Shown here one piece after another: positions 1-10,217 of a stretch of DNA of 64,000 bases. How positions within the stretch are numbered: position 1 is the first letter of the stretch; every line of letters starts with the position of its first letter. The stretch is from Monosiga brevicollis MX1 (Eukaryota > Opisthokonta > Choanoflagellata > Craspedida > Salpingoecidae), in assembly GCF_000002865.3 (NCBI RefSeq), contig NW_001865052.1:477985-541984 (forward strand), read 5' to 3'. The notes under the pieces were generated by a model, which saw only the letters and a list, made by a program, of their open reading frames with translations, searched no databases and had not been told where the DNA came from. The position numbers and the translations under genes were made by a program.

Positions 1-422
1 CATTGTCTACCTCGCTGGTGGACCCGTGCAGTGGCGCTCCAAGCTACAGACGGTCACTGCCACGTCTACTGCTGAAGCCGAGTTTATGGCTGCTTACTCT
101 GCGGCCAGCGAGACTATGTTTGTTGATCATTTGGTTCGTGAACTCTCACACGCCGTCTTCAAGCCCGTGTTGTTCAGTGACAACCAGGCGGCGATCCACA
201 TGATTACAAACGGAGCCAACTCTCCGGGCTCCAAGCACATTGCTGTCAAGTATCGCTTTGTGCAAGAGAGGTATGAACGCAACCAGCTCGATGTCCGGTT
301 CTGCGGGACCAAGGACATGGTTGCTGACCTTCTCACCAAGCTGCTCAATGGACCGAGCCATCGTCGTTTGTGTGACATGCTCTTCCGTTCTCAGCTTGAA
401 GGGGAGTATTAGAGGCACAATC

Positions 423-846
423 TGAGACGGTATACTTTACCACGTAGTGTGTCCTTTGGTACTTGATGTTGTCCCACCTTGTTGTGTAACATCTGGTTGT
501 ACCATCTTGTTGTGGCATCTTGTTGTGGCATCTGTTGTACCCAACAGATTGCTGATATCGCTTCCACCTGTCTTCAGTGTGATAGTCCATTCTCTGTCTC
601 CACTGTGTGTGTGTGTGTTTCCACCTGCTATAAATGGGAGCGATCTCCCTGGATTGGTACCATTTTCCTTCTTGACCTCGGTCGTTCCACTTCCCTCCTT
701 CTGTCTTGTTCTGTCTTGTTCCTTCGCCTTGCTTCAATCCATGTTCTCGTATGCACTTCGATTGGTTGGATACCTCTGTGACAATCGCCTTGTCCACACA
801 CATTACACTGTACTGGACATACACCTTTAATACTTTTCCACCCAGA
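423..846 (+). repeat. 3' LTR of the copia element (approximate borders)
   Basis: The stretch starts with TG just after the polypurine tract and ends in CA near 846 or 850, where the sequence changes to the minus-strand reverse transcriptase relic. It holds short TTGTTGTGGCATC-like direct repeats (about 475-545) and a clear TATA box. The second LTR is outside the window, so the borders are inferred from the TG..CA rule and context. Confidence 0.6.
629..635 (+). promoter_or_regulatory. TATA box inside the LTR
   Basis: TATAAAT lies about 200 bases into the LTR, the expected place for the U3 promoter of a copia element. The RNA start would then fall near 655-665. Confidence 0.5.
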
Positions 847-847
847 C

Positions 848-2313
848 ATGGGAGAGGGTGGCGTACCTGAGCAGGCGGCCCATCTCGTCGCGAAGGGCGT
901 TGTGACGCTTGATGGGACGGCAGGTCAGCAGGTGCTCGCGGGTCAGTCGCGGCTGAGGTGTCTTGCTGCTGCAGAGCGGGCACTTGTCCGTCGGCTTGAC
1001 ATTGATGAGTTCATGGAGGCCAAAACCCATCATGGACACAACCGCAATGGCAAAGGTCGTGTCGCTCAAGCGACGCAACTTGTCCCGACCCCGCATGGTC
1101 AAGACTGTGCTGACGCCCCACTCGCGTGAGGCCAGATATGCCTGCTGCAGGTCCAGCGCACACTTGTCCATCAGGTCGTCCAGTGCCGCCTTGGAGCGGA
1201 GGGCAATGATCTTGGTCGCTGGGTCGCCGCGTCCTTGACCGTGGCCATCTGGAAGCCGGCTCGCTGCACGTGGGCCTCAAAGTCGGCAGCCCTCGATGCA
1301 TCCTCCAAAAGTCGATCGTAGACCCGAGGGTAGCGAGTGGCCAGCTTGGCCATGTTGCAGACATAAGCCACCGGACCGCGCTCAACCAAGTCGTGCAGGC
1401 CAAAGCCCCCGGTGTTGGCCCGCGTGAAGAGGCGAGCCTCAAGGAGCTGTTCCAGCGTAACGTCATGACCTTCAGCTCCAGCTGGTGCAGACAGGTTTAC
1501 CTTCGCAAAAAAGGCTTTGACAAAGGTGTCCTTGCAAGCACGGTTCAAGAGCTCGGACAAGCCCGACGTGAGACTTGGGGGCAGCGTGTAGAGGTGGTTG
1601 ATGAGGCTAGGCACGTACTGCATGGCCGTGAGGAGGGCCTGAAGCGAGACACCGGTCGTCAGCATGTCATTGAGCTTGCCAGCAATGTGCTTTGCCTTGT
1701 CGTTCAGCTGCTTCTTCATCCACTCGCGACGGCCAATCGGCGTTCCCAAGACCGTCATGCCCGTGTTGGCCGTCTCGCGCACGGCATCTGGCAATACAGA
1801 CTTGATAGCAGTGATGGAAGCGGGATGGTGGCGAGGCATGTAGAAGCGGCTCTTACTGGGCTGCAGATGGAGGCCAGCAGACTCTGCACGAGCCTTGACA
1901 ATCCCCACGTCGGCCGCCACGTCCTCCGCGGGACCCATCAGTACAATGTCGTCGAGGTATTTGATGACCTTGCAGCGGTAGTCAGTGGTGGCGTCGAGGA
2001 GGCCGAGGACCTCACAGGAGTACAGGGCAAAGAAGAAGGGCGATAGCTCGTTGCCCTGCACAATGCCTTGGCCAACATCAATGTCAATCACCTTGAAGAA
2101 CTTGTCGACAATGCAGTGGGTAGTGGGTCGAGCATAGTGTCGTTCAAAGGCGCGCAAGAGGCCAGGGACCTTGTCGGCCACAAGCTCGTAGTCTTGTTTG
2201 AAACAATCGTGACGTTGTTGTGTTTCCTGATCGTGTCGTGATCGTTTTGCACTCTTCTGAATGCGACATCTGGTTTGATACATGTCCTCGTTACGATCGA
2301 ATGCACTTTTCAC
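848..2313 (-). mobile_element. Reverse transcriptase relic, non-LTR (LINE-like) type
   Basis: The minus strand encodes about 380 residues of a reverse transcriptase palm and thumb. Motif B reads QGNELSPFFFALYS, the arrangement used by non-LTR retrotransposons, and the catalytic motif C is YLDDIVLMG. Motif D (AGLHLQPSKS) and a GTPIG segment follow. A second frame continues the protein with a C-terminal zinc-knuckle-like CPLC...HLLTC motif, as in many LINE proteins, so the coding sequence has shifted frame at least once. No endonuclease domain, upstream ORF or poly(A) tail is visible. The 3' end runs straight into the copia LTR, so the copia element either inserted into this one or truncated it. 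Family assignment within non-LTR elements is open. Confidence 0.65.
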
Positions 2314-2770
2314 ATGTCTTGTCGGATGTCTGGCGGTGTTTGTGAATGCGCATCATGGTCTTTGAGCAAATCAAGGTGGGCGATTTCATTTCAACTCACA
2401 AAGAGGGATTGATTTTTGAAAGCTTTAAAGAACGATATGCTAATCAAAACCGTACTGTTCTTCATCGGCATCGGCTATGGGTTCTGGTTGGTCAGTCGTG
2501 GTTTGGTCTTTGGCGGATGAAGTTGGTCCGGCCACGCTCGGGCGCCGCGACATTGGGTTGACAAGAGTTTCGCCACCAGCAGCGTCTTCCAAATTCCTAA
2601 ATCAACCGCGCAAGTCAGGTCCATGAGCTGGTCGATGAATTGTTCACAGCACCCATCATGTGAAGAGGGGTGAGGTAAACAACTCTTTCAAACACACTTT
2701 AATCGCCTAAGCGTGCGCTCTTTCTCTGCTTTTGAAGGGGGCTCGGAATCGACGGAAAGCCGGTAGAGTT
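2314..2770. other. Spacer between the reverse transcriptase relic and the RasGEF gene
   Basis: No convincing exon on either strand. It probably holds the 5' remains of the mobile element and the 3' UTR of the minus-strand RasGEF gene. Confidence 0.4.
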
Positions 2771-5700
2771 CTATTTGACGCAGAAGTCATTCAGTTGGAT
2801 AAACACACGCACAATGATTGAGGGATTCGCCGAAAACCGATGTCTGCAATCCTGCAGAAGTCGTTGAGGGTCAAGGGATGCCGAACCGTATTCAGAGTAA
2901 ACCGGGACCGTCTTGATGTAGCGAATGAAGTCATCGCGCCGGGAAGCGGGTTTGGCGCCTGATTTGAGCACCATAAACTCCGCAAGTCGGTCACTCAACC
3001 TGGTCGGCCGATTCAAGCAAGTATGAGTTGATAATGGGCAAGTACAAACAGGAGGAGCACACTTAGCACCAAACGCACATCCACATGGTATTAAAGTTGA
3101 TATGGCCATTTGCGAGTTTCTTTTCGGACATTTCCTTCGTGAAATAAACATCCTGGCCAAACAAATCGGGGCAGGCTTGTAAGATGTTTCAGGTGCACAC
3201 GGCTGGCGTGGAGAGGGAGAGTTGGTAAACCTTGATCATCAGGCTAAAGAAGGGGACCACGTCGTTGGAGGATAGGAGTGACATCATTTCTTCACGATAC
3301 GCGCGAAAGTTGCCCGTCGGATCCATGACGTTCTAGAGGAGCGGCGGCAAATATAAAAGAGCATCCTCATATTCGTTGTCGCCCCCACATAGGTTAGCGA
3401 TGTCGCGCCTCACCTCAAGGCGCTTAAACTCGTTGATATGCTTGCTGCCCACTTTTTCCCAAGATTTTTTCAACCTGAAACTCATGAGCGCGCATTAATT
3501 TCAAGAGAAAATGGTGACACAAAAGCAGCTGCCACTGCGTGAGATGGCTGCAATCATGCACACACCGTCCAAGTGAAGCGTAGTTGAGTGCCGAGATGAT
3601 ACCGATCATCGAGTTGAAGTTGTGCTGCGAATGGCACGCTGCAGCACACTAAGAAGAAGCATTTGTGAGAGCGTGACAGGGTTCTTCTAATGCCGACGTG
3701 GCAAAGCAAGCGATGAAAGGGTGTATGAAAGTTACCTGAATCCAATACTCGATGGCACGTGTTCGGTCTTTGCGGTTGGGGTGGCGCACAATCTCCCCAG
3801 CTATGACGTAGCTGCATGGAATGTCGAGAAGTGAAATTCAAGTCTCGGCGGATAAAGCTCAGCACGTGTACACGGGTGCTTGGCAAGCTCGCATGACATC
3901 TCTCTGACCTTAAGCGGTTGATCCATTCGACGTAGGCCTCAACATTGTGCGCCTCGCGCATATCTGTGTAATGCTATGATGATGAAATTCGCTGGTGAGT
4001 GACCAGGGGTGTGATCGGAAGAAAGTGCAAACAAGAGATTTGGCTTGCCTCATGATCATCGCCGCGTACAAAAGTTTGAATAAACTCTTCTGGTCCAATG
4101 GCAGCCAGTCGTTCCATCTCAATAATCTGTAAGTGCAAGGGTCACGAAAGTCGAACCTGGTCAGTCTCACCGCGAAGTGAACCCACTTTCGTGGGGCAGT
4201 CCGGAGGAAGTATAATGTCAATTTGCTGCCCGTTCAGGCAATGTGATACCTTCAACTGTTCGCCGCACTCTTGTGGCGACAAGTTGAAATCGAACGTGTT
4301 CACGTCCGGCTGAGAATTGACACGTAACATGACAGAAGAGCGGCAAGTGGAGAAGGAATGCTTATTAGAAAGGACACTAAGCGATGAGGGGGGCGTCTAA
4401 GGCAACAACAGACCGCTTTGCGGCCCGTCGACAGGGTATCGTTGCGAGCCTTGATTTGAAGCTCGAATTCCTTCTTCAAACGAGCTTCGAATTGCTCAAG
4501 TTCGTTAAGCTGCGGGAACAAGTCAAAGTGTGATATGACCTCAGCATACACCGAGGGTCAAAGACAAATGCAAGCGCAAGCTTTTTTTTTTTTTTTTTTT
4601 TTGCAAGTCCCACCTGGGCGAATAGGGTTCGTTGAATATCACCACAGGCAGCGCGAAGTGCTGGGTGGTATTTTGCAAGTGCCTGCGTTGCTGCTTTGAA
4701 CGGTAACATCATCCGTTCATCACGGAAGTCGTAGCTGAAGGTATCTGTCCACTCGCTAAGAACAAGGATAATCAAGCGCATTACATATTTGGCGGGTCAA
4801 AGGACAGGGGCAAAAGATTAGCCCAGCTTGAATTGCTGCTTTGGAAAATGAGAACCAACCGAAGAATTCGAGCACATTTGTACGCCACCGTGTCCTCAGC
4901 TTGACTCTGCAGTTTTGTTCAGAGCGCAAAAAACAAAAAAAAAAATGGAAAAATAAGTCAAGCATCAGTGTGGCAAGACGCGAGCGCATGAATGACTGGA
5001 TGCAGAGGCATGTCAAGACGAACAGTGGGCATGGCCTCTGGCGCAGCGTCTTGTACGCTATCTTGCACGTGCTCAGCAAAGCGCACAAGAAGCTCATGGG
5101 GAGCGATAAAAAGCCTAAAACAAGTGGTTCACAATTTGTTACACGTGGTGCAGCATTAAAGGAGGACTCAAGCTCCGATAGCAGAGCACGTACCGAGATG
5201 TAGCAAGAAAGGTAAACACAAACAACTTTTCAGGCATGTGCGCGTCTGTCGGCAGAAAAAAAGCAATCAATGCATCCTTTCAACGCAGCAAGATGGGCAT
5301 GAGAGAAAGAAAGAAGGAAAAAAAAAAAATGAGCAGACTTGATTGGCCGGCTGTAATGAATGCGAGTTTGGGTCAGGGCAAATATACCAAGGTGCCGGAA
5401 ACAAGTCGGCCTTGCTCAAACTGCAGCTCTGATTCAGGCGCTTCGTCCGATTCGGTGGCGACGGCGGATGACGAACGCTTGGCCTTGTAGGCACGCACGG
5501 CCGCCAAGGCAGCAGCACGCACTTCCTCTGAGTGTGACTGGTGGTGAGAAGAAAAGAGGAGCAGACGTGGGCTGGCAAGTGAGCAACAGGGTCCTGTGGT
5601 AATTAATACAGGGTGACGATTCAAGACTGTTTTTGCATTCACCCACCGAATGTGATGCATGGGCAGCCTTGTCGAGACCCATGGAATTGAAGACGGAGGT

Positions 5701-6379
5701 CTAGAAACCAATTCAGCTGATTTAGACACCACGCTCACTGCGGGCTCTTGCAAAACATGCAAGGGGCACACGAGTACCCACCCTAGTTTTGGTTGGTTTC
5801 AGTGCACCGATGCTGGGAAGGCTTCGTAAACGCTGTGCCAGTCAAGTGTTAGTGCGTTCTTAGTATAAGTTGTGTGAACCGAAGCAGGACAGTGACCACC
5901 TGCGCACTCACCACCAGACTTCCACTACTGGCTAGTCCAGCAACTGTTTCATCAAACTCTTTGTTGAGTTGCTCAAATTGATGACGAAGGCGTCTGGAGT
6001 TCAAATGATTGAAGGTCGGGGCCACATGGTTGATGAGAAGGTGACCGTGGCATTGCGATCGTGAGATGGCGCGGTGAGACACAAATGGCAAAAGGCAAAG
6101 GCAAAGGCCATGTGAGATATCTCACTTGTTCGCGAGACGACGAAGGCCCAAATCATCCTCTTCGCCGAGCTGTTTCTGCATTGCCGCAAGCTTTTTATCT
6201 TCGGCTGCAAGGAGCTTTTGAGTCACCTGCAGGAAAGCATATCATCCATTGAACAGTGCTCTGCGATATGGCCATCATTTGATGGGCACCATGCACACTC
6301 GACAGGGCGAGGTGATCTGTCGTACCTCGAGTTGGACGCCAAACCAAAACTTGGCATTGTCCTCGTTTGTCTTTGCCAT
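2771..6379 (-). CDS. Ras-family guanine nucleotide exchange factor (REM + CDC25 domains)
   Basis: Exchanges GDP for GTP on a Ras-like GTPase. Read 5' to 3' on the minus strand, a start at 6379 (MAKTNEDNAKFWFGVQLE) leads into coiled-coil exons (DKKLAAMQKQLGEEDD, about 6200-6130; LRHQFEQLNKEFDETV, about 5985). The REM domain follows (FEQGRLVSGTL near 5400, IAPHELLVRF near 5090, SEWTDTFSYDFRDE near 4750). The CDC25 catalytic domain has FDFNLSPQECGEQL (4290), IIEMERLAAIGPEEF (4120), NVEAYVEWINRLR (3930), IAGEIVRHPNRKDR (3790), NFNSMIGIISALN (3600) and LKKSWEKVG (3470), then MDPTGNFRAYREEM (3315). These match the core helices of RasGEFs. The last exon ends with TAG at 2771-2773. At least ten short introns. 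No other signalling domain is seen, so the target GTPase is unknown. An extra 5' exon near 6560-6480 is possible. Confidence 0.8.
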
Positions 6380-7090
6380 GGTGGAGGTCGCGTTGGTAAT
6401 AGCAAGCAAAGCAGAAGTAGCAATTGCGGTGACAGCCACGGCAGTCACAGGAGCGAAACACGGTGAAGCAGCCAGTCGCAGGCAGGGCCTCGAAACACGC
6501 GCGAAGCGTATGCGAGGCCAGCTGGAGCTTCCGAGCCGCTTCGGACCAGGCTTGATCCTGGAAGCACAGAACAGGCCAATGGATACACGGCTTTGAGTAG
6601 CTGACGATCAGCCAACTTCTGCCACCCCCACCAGCTGCCAGTTGAAAGAACCAGCAACTCGTGTCGCTCCGAGCTTGAAAATGCGTATGTGTTTGTTTGT
6701 TTGTCAACCGTCACCAAACGAAAAAAAAGAAAAAAATGTGATGCCTTGTAAAGTGAAAAAAAGGCGAAAACTTTAACAGAAGAAGAACAGGCAGTTCAAC
6801 GAAAATTTTTTTCTTCATCATGCAGTTAGTTGGTTGAAGGAGCCTGGAAAAATGGATTGACATGTGAATTGGTTATGGGTGTATTTTGGTTGGTTGTTAT
6901 CGTGGGTGTTTGAATGGGATGACGGGCGTATGAAAGGCTTGATGCCAAGAGGCCACCTGCTTCAATATGATGGAAGGGGTGGCTTATGATCGGTGCAAGC
7001 GCGTTGACATGCAAGTGATTGGCAGAGCATGAAGATAGGACGATATCTTTCTCTCACACAAGTCAATTTAATATTCCGAGTCCTGCAAAG
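6380..7090. other. Spacer upstream of the RasGEF gene
   Basis: A minus-strand open segment at about 6560-6480, preceded by a good acceptor (TGCTTCCAG), could be a 5' exon of the RasGEF. The rest is A/T-rich tracts and shows no coding signal. Confidence 0.3.
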
Positions 7091-8418
7091 CTATGCACTG
7101 TTGTGCATCTGGGACATGACATAACTTGGATCAATGATCAAGTCATGGGTGTACACGAAGCCAACCTGTCAAAGCACGGTTGTGTGAGGAAAAAGCACTT
7201 CGAGCCATTTGCTCATTAGGTGGGGTCGGGTGGGGACCGGGATCAGTAGTTTGTACCTCTTCATTAGCGCGAGCAAGCCAGAGGCCTCGGGGTGTGCCGT
7301 CCACACTAAAGAGCACCCCGGCAGGAGTTCGCTTGTCAAACGGAGCGCTCAGACGCAGCCAATTACATGTGCGCAGACGACAAACAAACAAACATGGTGC
7401 TAGAGGCGCACACGTGGGGCACAAACCTGAGGATTTTGAGCTCCTGACCCATTTCAAAAGACAAGAAATACTTATCCTTTGCGTGCAGGCTCTTGTATGT
7501 GTTACAGACGGCATAAACTGGGGTGTCGTTCGTCACCTTCTTCAAAACCTTTTTCAGGTCTCCCTTTTTGATCTTGTCCTTGTGCTTTTTTTGCTTGCTC
7601 TTGGACAAGACTTGTTCCATTAATCTACTCAAGGCCAGGAGCAAGGCCGCTGAGTGGGATGAGCGCTCAGCGCCTCATATCAGGTGCCACTTCACGTACC
7701 TAGCACGCATGGCATCTTCTTTGGCTTGCTTATGTTGTTGATGAGCCTTGAGCATCTTCTCCATTGCTTCGATCAAAATCTCTTGTTTGGTTTTCTGGCA
7801 CAAGCGGCACGGTGTGAGCACGAGATCATGATCGGGTTCCATGCCATTGCAATAACCAAATCCCCAATCATAAAAAAACGTTGACATTGCTTACTTGGCG
7901 AGGCTCGGCGCTGGTTCCGTGCTGAGGATCAAGTCAAGGGTTTGGCACACGATTGCATTGTGAGATCAAGAAAGCTGCAAAAGCACGGTCGGGCAACCAA
8001 GATAGCACAAGTCCAACCTGTTGCTCGTGATCATGGATGGCGAGGGCGAGAGCAAATTCGGATAGCCGCTCCTCAAAGGCCAATACATCGGCTTCGCCCA
8101 ATTGATCTGCTTGCGCCGTGGTGTTTTTTTGCACTTCCGCAATCTCGGACTGACCCTCCGAGGGCAGGGGTGGCAGATCTGTCATGAGGCGTGCGTGGCG
8201 GCGGCCAGTCGCCTCGAGTACCTAACACCACAGTCCTCAGTGAATGGATCAATTGCGAGGTATGTGGTACACATGTCAATGAGCCACGCTCAAAAGCAAC
8301 AGACCTTGTCGAGCAGATGCGTCTCGGTCACGAGCGTGAATCGCTCCTCGGCACTTAAATCAAGTGGCGCTGCTGGTTCTGAATCAACAGACGAAAAGAT
8401 GAGTGGTCGCAGTCTGGG

Positions 8419-8462
<44 letters not shown>

Positions 8463-9658
8463 TTCAGCGCGCCTTGACTTGCCGGCTTCTTTGCTTGCTT
8501 GCAGCCGCTTTTGCAAATGTTTGTGGACAAGCGCGTAAATGGCCTCGCTGCGTTCCAGGAGACGCCGCGCCGGCTCGGACAGAAGAGAGAAGTTGGCGGG
8601 TAGCGAGTCTATCATGTTCGACACAAAGCCAGTGCCATCATGACCAGATTAAAAAATGCCAGATCAAAAGCGGACACGATCGAGCCGAGCTAACACAGGA
8701 CGACAGACCATCAGCGGTATCGGATTCATCCTCAGAGCTGTACAGGTCATCATCGACTGGCGCTGACGCTGTTGCAGCAGAGCTCTCCCCGTCCTCTTCA
8801 CCATCGCTGTACAAGTCACTGTCATCTGTTGCGGCAAGGAAAGCAAGGGGGAAAAGTTAGATGTGATGACCATGCGCCTTCAGTGAGACCGCCTGCCATG
8901 GCGAGGGCAAACCTACCACCGCTATCCTGTTGTGCCAAGGCGGCCGCAGCGGCCTTGGCCGCTGCTTCCTCTTCAAGGCTGGCCTGAGCCAGACGCTCTG
9001 CTTCTGCCTGCGCTTCAGCCTCCAAGCGTGCTTGTTCGGCCTCGGCAGCTTCTTGGGCAGCTTGGGCAGCTTGGGCAGCTTGCTCCTCCGCAGCTCTTTG
9101 GCGCTCGGCTTCCGCGGCTGCTTCAGCTGCTTCTGCGGCCGCGGCCTCCTCCTCCTGTTCCGCAGCAGCACGTGCAGCGGCGGCTTGTCGCTCCGCTTCT
9201 TCGGCAGCAGCTTCCTCGGCCTCACGCTCCAGCCGCTCTTGCTTCATCTGGGCGTAAGTTTTGCGCTTGACCTGGACGCGTGGGCGAGAAGAATTGTGAC
9301 CATACGATTTTGTCACAGACTGGCGCACAACTTTGCTGAGCATAACGGCCGATTCAGAGCGCTGGATCACGCCAAGTGCGGGATCCAAATGCTCATCGTT
9401 GACTTCGGCGCCCTCGGTGGCAGCTCGAGGGCGCAAGTTGGGAGAAGAGTGGGCCGAGACCAAAGGCTGGTCCGGGTTGCTGTGAATCTGAGCCCGGTTT
9501 GGTTTTCTTGATCCAGACGTGTCTTCATCTGGATGAATCTCAATGGAAGGGGGCGGGGTCGATTCAGAGCCGAAGACCTGGTCATGAGCGCTCTCAGAAG
9601 TCGCAACCGATTCCGACAACTCGGAGCTGGGCTGGGCAGCAGACGCTGAAGATGCCAT
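7091..9658 (-). CDS. Coiled-coil protein with C-terminal SH3-like (hSH3/ADAP-like) domain
   Basis: Starts at ATG 9658 with a long first exon encoding a Ser/Pro-rich disordered region and then a highly charged Ala/Glu/Gln coiled coil (about residues 130-240, runs such as AEQEEEAAAAEAAEAAAEAE). Acidic exons follow (DLYSDGEEDGESS, near 8820-8700). Helical exons come next (ARRLLERSEAIYALVHKHL near 8580; AEERFTLVTETHLLDKV near 8340; KQEILIEAMEKMLKAHQQHK near 7770). The last exons form an SH3-like fold: DTPVYAVCNTYKSL, KDKYFLSFEMGQELKIL (7500-7430), PRGLWLARANEE (7300) and VGFVYTHDLIIDPSYV, ending at TAG 7091-7093. The tyrosine-containing start and the WLAR...GFV strand pair resemble SH3 domains, in particular the helically extended SH3 of ADAP/FYB, but the canonical ALYDY motif is absent. 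Probably a cytosolic scaffold. Same strand as the RasGEF, 0.7 kb upstream of it. Confidence 0.65.
8419..8460. repeat. A42 homopolymer (T42 on the sense strand) at a 3' splice site
   Basis: On the minus strand this is a T run followed by CCCAG and the exon starting ACTGCGACC, so it serves as the polypyrimidine tract of an intron of the coiled-coil/SH3-like gene. Confidence 0.75.
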
Positions 9659-10129
9659 GACTGCTGAGCTTGGTGTGTGTGAGCCAGAATTCCGAAAAAT
9701 CGGAGCCCCGTTGGCTCAGCACAAGGTGCAGGGGCGTCAGTACGAGACACAATCCGATTGTCGTTCAATGCCAGTGCCAGAAGAGAGGCTCAGCAGCAGG
9801 AATTGGCAACGTGATCCACCCAGCGCGAGGCGAGTGATGAGCTCACGACGATCTGGCTGCGCGCGCAGAGAAGCAGTTGGTGCTGCTGGTGATTGGAATT
9901 TGTGTCCAAACCCAAAATGGGCCCGACCTTTGTGCAGATAATTTCGAAGTTGTTGTACCAGCAAGCATGGGTGCATAACGATCTTGACACACTTGGTGCA
10001 CTGGATACAGGAGTTATTGTAGTCTCGTTGTGTCCTTCAACCAGGCTTCAGTCCCTGTAGAGACTCGGAGACTGGCACAGAAAGTTCGTTAGACTTGCTC
10101 TCTCTCTCTCGAGATCTCTGTCTCTCTCT

Positions 10130-10170
<41 letters not shown>

Positions 10171-10217
10171 GCGCGATCGACTCAAGTCGGCGTGCCGTGG
10201 GGGGGAGACTGAGAACG
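9659..10217. promoter_or_regulatory. Divergent intergenic region with (CT)n tract
   Basis: Lies between the start codons of the coiled-coil/SH3-like gene (-) and PEX16 (+), so it should hold both promoters. An interrupted CT repeat occupies about 10099-10165, about 50 bases before the PEX16 ATG. No clear TATA box. Confidence 0.5.

Larger units (their letters stand above)
1..846 (+). mobile_element. Ty1/copia (Pseudoviridae-type) LTR retrotransposon, 3' part
   Basis: The first 412 bases encode the end of a copia-type Pol. It is the RNase H region, recognisable by the TSTAEAEFMA block near the start, the SDNQAAI motif and the KHIAVKYRFV segment followed by TKDMVADLLTK, which are typical of copia elements. 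A purine-rich stretch (about 399-411) around the Pol stop looks like the polypurine tract, and the 3' LTR follows. Only the 3' end lies in the window, so wholeness, target-site duplication and age cannot be judged; the visible coding part reads open to its stop. Choanoflagellate genomes are known to carry copia-like families, which fits. Confidence 0.85.

Noticed and set aside
1270-2046. Plus-strand open frame over the reverse transcriptase relic
   Set aside because: Antisense shadow of the minus-strand reverse transcriptase motifs.
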